Positions 4,638 through 5,841 of a stretch of DNA of 5,841 bases are shown here, piece after piece. Numbering within the stretch: the first letter of the stretch is position 1; each line of letters opens with the position of its first letter. The stretch covers positions 1 through 5,841 of the forward strand of contig JAFAPF010000412.1 in the NCBI GenBank assembly GCA_019247245.1, written 5' to 3'. The notes beneath the pieces were generated by a model. The model did not search any database, was not told the origin of the DNA, and saw only the letters and a program-made list of their open reading frames with translations. The translations under genes and the position numbers were made by a program. This DNA comes from Rubrobacter sp. GTDB taxonomy: Bacteria > Actinomycetota > Rubrobacteria > Rubrobacterales > Rubrobacteraceae.

Positions 4638-5841
4638 TCAGAGCAGCGTCAGGGCGAAGAGGACGCCAAAAGCAGCCGCGCCCACGGTCACCCACGCGAT
4701 GTAGTCGCTTGGGTGACCGCTGTGCAAGTCACGCAGCCGGCTCGAAACACCCCGCACGACACCTGCAAGCATGCTCGGTGGACTGTATCGCAAGTGGCGG
4801 CCGAAGAGCGTGAGGAACGCCAACGCGAGAGCCCCAACGACCGAAACGACGGGGTATATCAAGAGAGTTTCCAGGGGCGCGTGTGGAGCTTGCACCGAGG
4901 CCTCGCCCCCGTACAGGACAGCAGCCGCGTACGCCTGGTGATCGAGGAAGCGAGCAGTCGCCTCCCGCGCTTCATATGCGAAGTCCGGTAATACACCCAC
5001 GGCGAGCGCCATGATCAGCAGCCCAATCGCCGGCACGAATAGAACAGCCGGCGCCCGGTCGCACGCTTCCTGTGTCTCGGGCTCGGTCTCCAGGTCAGCT
5101 TGCTCGGATAACGGGTCACGCTTCGGCTTCTGACCCCAGCCGAGGAACACCCGCGCAGCTGCGCGCAGCATCGCCCCCGCGGTGATGATGGAGGCAAGGG
5201 TGAATAGGGCGGGCACCCATGCGTAGCCCTGGTCGAGTGCTGCTTCCTCGACCATAGACTTACCGAGGTAAGTGCCGAAGGGTGGGAGTCCCGCCAGCGC
5301 TAAGCCGCCGAGCCCGAAGATCGCCCCAGTAAAAGGTAGTTCGCGGCCGAGGCCCCACAAGCGTATCTCGTCTACCCGGGCGTACACGTGCTGAAGGATG
5401 CCAACACCCACGAAGAGTGATGCCTTGACGAGGCCATCGCCCAGCACGTACACGGCGGTTCCCGCCAATCCATCTGATGTGAGTAGGCCGATGCCGACCA
5501 GAAAGAAGCCAATGTAGCTCACCACGGCAAAGGCGAGCAGCCGCTTGAGGTGATGCTGAAGGAAACACATGGTAGCACCTAGGAGCGCGGTGAGGATCCC
5601 GGCGCCGACGAGGATAGCTCTCAGCTCGGCCTCGTGAGACCCGAGCGACACACTGAATGCTGTCCAGTAGATGCGCGCGACCGCGTAGAGACCGAGCTCG
5701 CTCATGGCACCGGCGAAAAGGATACATACCGGGGTCGGGGCGACGGTGTAGGCATCGGCTAGCCAGAAATGGAAAGGCACCACACCAGCTTTGACGAAGA
5801 ACCCCGCGGCCAGAAGGGCAAAGGCTACGACGACGAGCCGG
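4638..5841 (-). CDS. Complex I/Mrp-type proton-translocating antiporter subunit, C-terminal part (5' end outside window)
   Basis: The frame runs in from the right edge (first full codon ends at 5840) and stops at TGA 4640-4638, giving 400 residues. It belongs to the proton-conducting transporter family (Pfam Proton_antipo_M: NuoL/M/N, MrpA/D, HyfB), integral membrane proteins that carry H+ or Na+. In fragment numbering, GFFVKAGVVPFHFWLADAY (13-31) is the signature region with the key membrane Lys17; PTPVCILFAGAMSELGLYA follows; LKRLLAF is at 98-104; a second membrane Lys139 sits in GDGLVKASLF; LAGLPPFGTYLGK (182-194) is the later conserved helix pair. About ten hydrophobic segments are visible, plus a hydrophilic acidic loop at about 236-263. 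The end (LHSGHPSDYIAWVTVG then a last hydrophobic helix) resembles the C-terminus of MrpA/NuoL/HyfB-like proteins. The apparent GTG start at 5783 is internal, because conserved sequence continues upstream. Which complex it serves cannot be told, since its upstream neighbours are outside the window. The methyltransferase gene starts 19 bases after its stop. Confidence 0.88.
   Translation of the reverse strand, partial: RLVVVAFALLAAGFFVKAGVVPFHFWLADAYTVAPTPVCILFAGAMSELGLYAVARIYWTAFSVSLGSHEAELRAILVGAGILTALLGATMCFLQHHLKRLLAFAVVSYIGFFLVGIGLLTSDGLAGTAVYVLGDGLVKASLFVGVGILQHVYARVDEIRLWGLGRELPFTGAIFGLGGLALAGLPPFGTYLGKSMVEEAALDQGYAWVPALFTLASIITAGAMLRAAARVFLGWGQKPKRDPLSEQADLETEPETQEACDRAPAVLFVPAIGLLIMALAVGVLPDFAYEAREATARFLDHQAYAAAVLYGGEASVQAPHAPLETLLIYPVVSVVGALALAFLTLFGRHLRYSPPSMLAGVVRGVSSRLRDLHSGHPSDYIAWVTVGAAAFGVLFALTLL

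Noticed and set aside
4638..5783. GTG at 5783 as the real start of the antiporter gene.
   Set aside because: The frame stays open upstream to the window edge and encodes the conserved GFFVKAG segment with the key Lys just before it, so the GTG is an internal Val codon.

Overview
The window is GC-rich bacterial DNA and almost entirely coding. Four genes lie head to tail on the minus strand. A fifth, on the plus strand, runs into the last of them at the left edge. The three gaps between minus-strand genes are only 19, 9 and 18 bases, so no stretch over 300 bases lacks a gene. The order SpoU-type rRNA methyltransferase, pheS, pheT is known from actinobacteria and Firmicutes. Together with the high GC content, the TTG start of pheT and the style of the GNAT tail, this suggests an actinobacterium, perhaps of the Rubrobacter/Thermoleophilia type. 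That placement is inference, not proof.

Reading in the direction of transcription (right to left): 5841-4638 is the C-terminal 400 residues of a membrane proton/cation-translocating subunit of the complex I/Mrp antiporter superfamily, cut by the window edge. 4618-3938 is a small SpoU-family (TrmH-type) RNA 2'-O-methyltransferase. 3928-2642 is pheS, the phenylalanyl-tRNA synthetase alpha chain. 2623-173 is pheT, the beta chain. At the left edge, bases 1-176 on the plus strand are the tail of a GNAT acetyltransferase, whose stop codon overlaps the pheT stop codon.

Functionally, pheS and pheT make the alpha2-beta2 enzyme that charges tRNA-Phe and proofreads mischarged Tyr-tRNA-Phe. The upstream methyltransferase fits a translation theme, while the antiporter-like gene in front of it does not. 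The tight spacing suggests a single transcript whose promoter lies beyond the right edge or inside the upstream genes.

The most unusual feature is the N-terminus of PheS. The protein has 428 residues instead of roughly 340-350. The extra part is four tandem units of about 20 residues (about 60 bp), each beginning Asn/Asp-Pro-Leu and predicted to be helical, placed ahead of the normal tRNA-binding coiled coil. No ATG, GTG or TTG codon in frame would allow a normal-length protein, so the extension appears to be genuinely translated. Other than this I see no sign of a novel multi-gene system; the window is mainly housekeeping.
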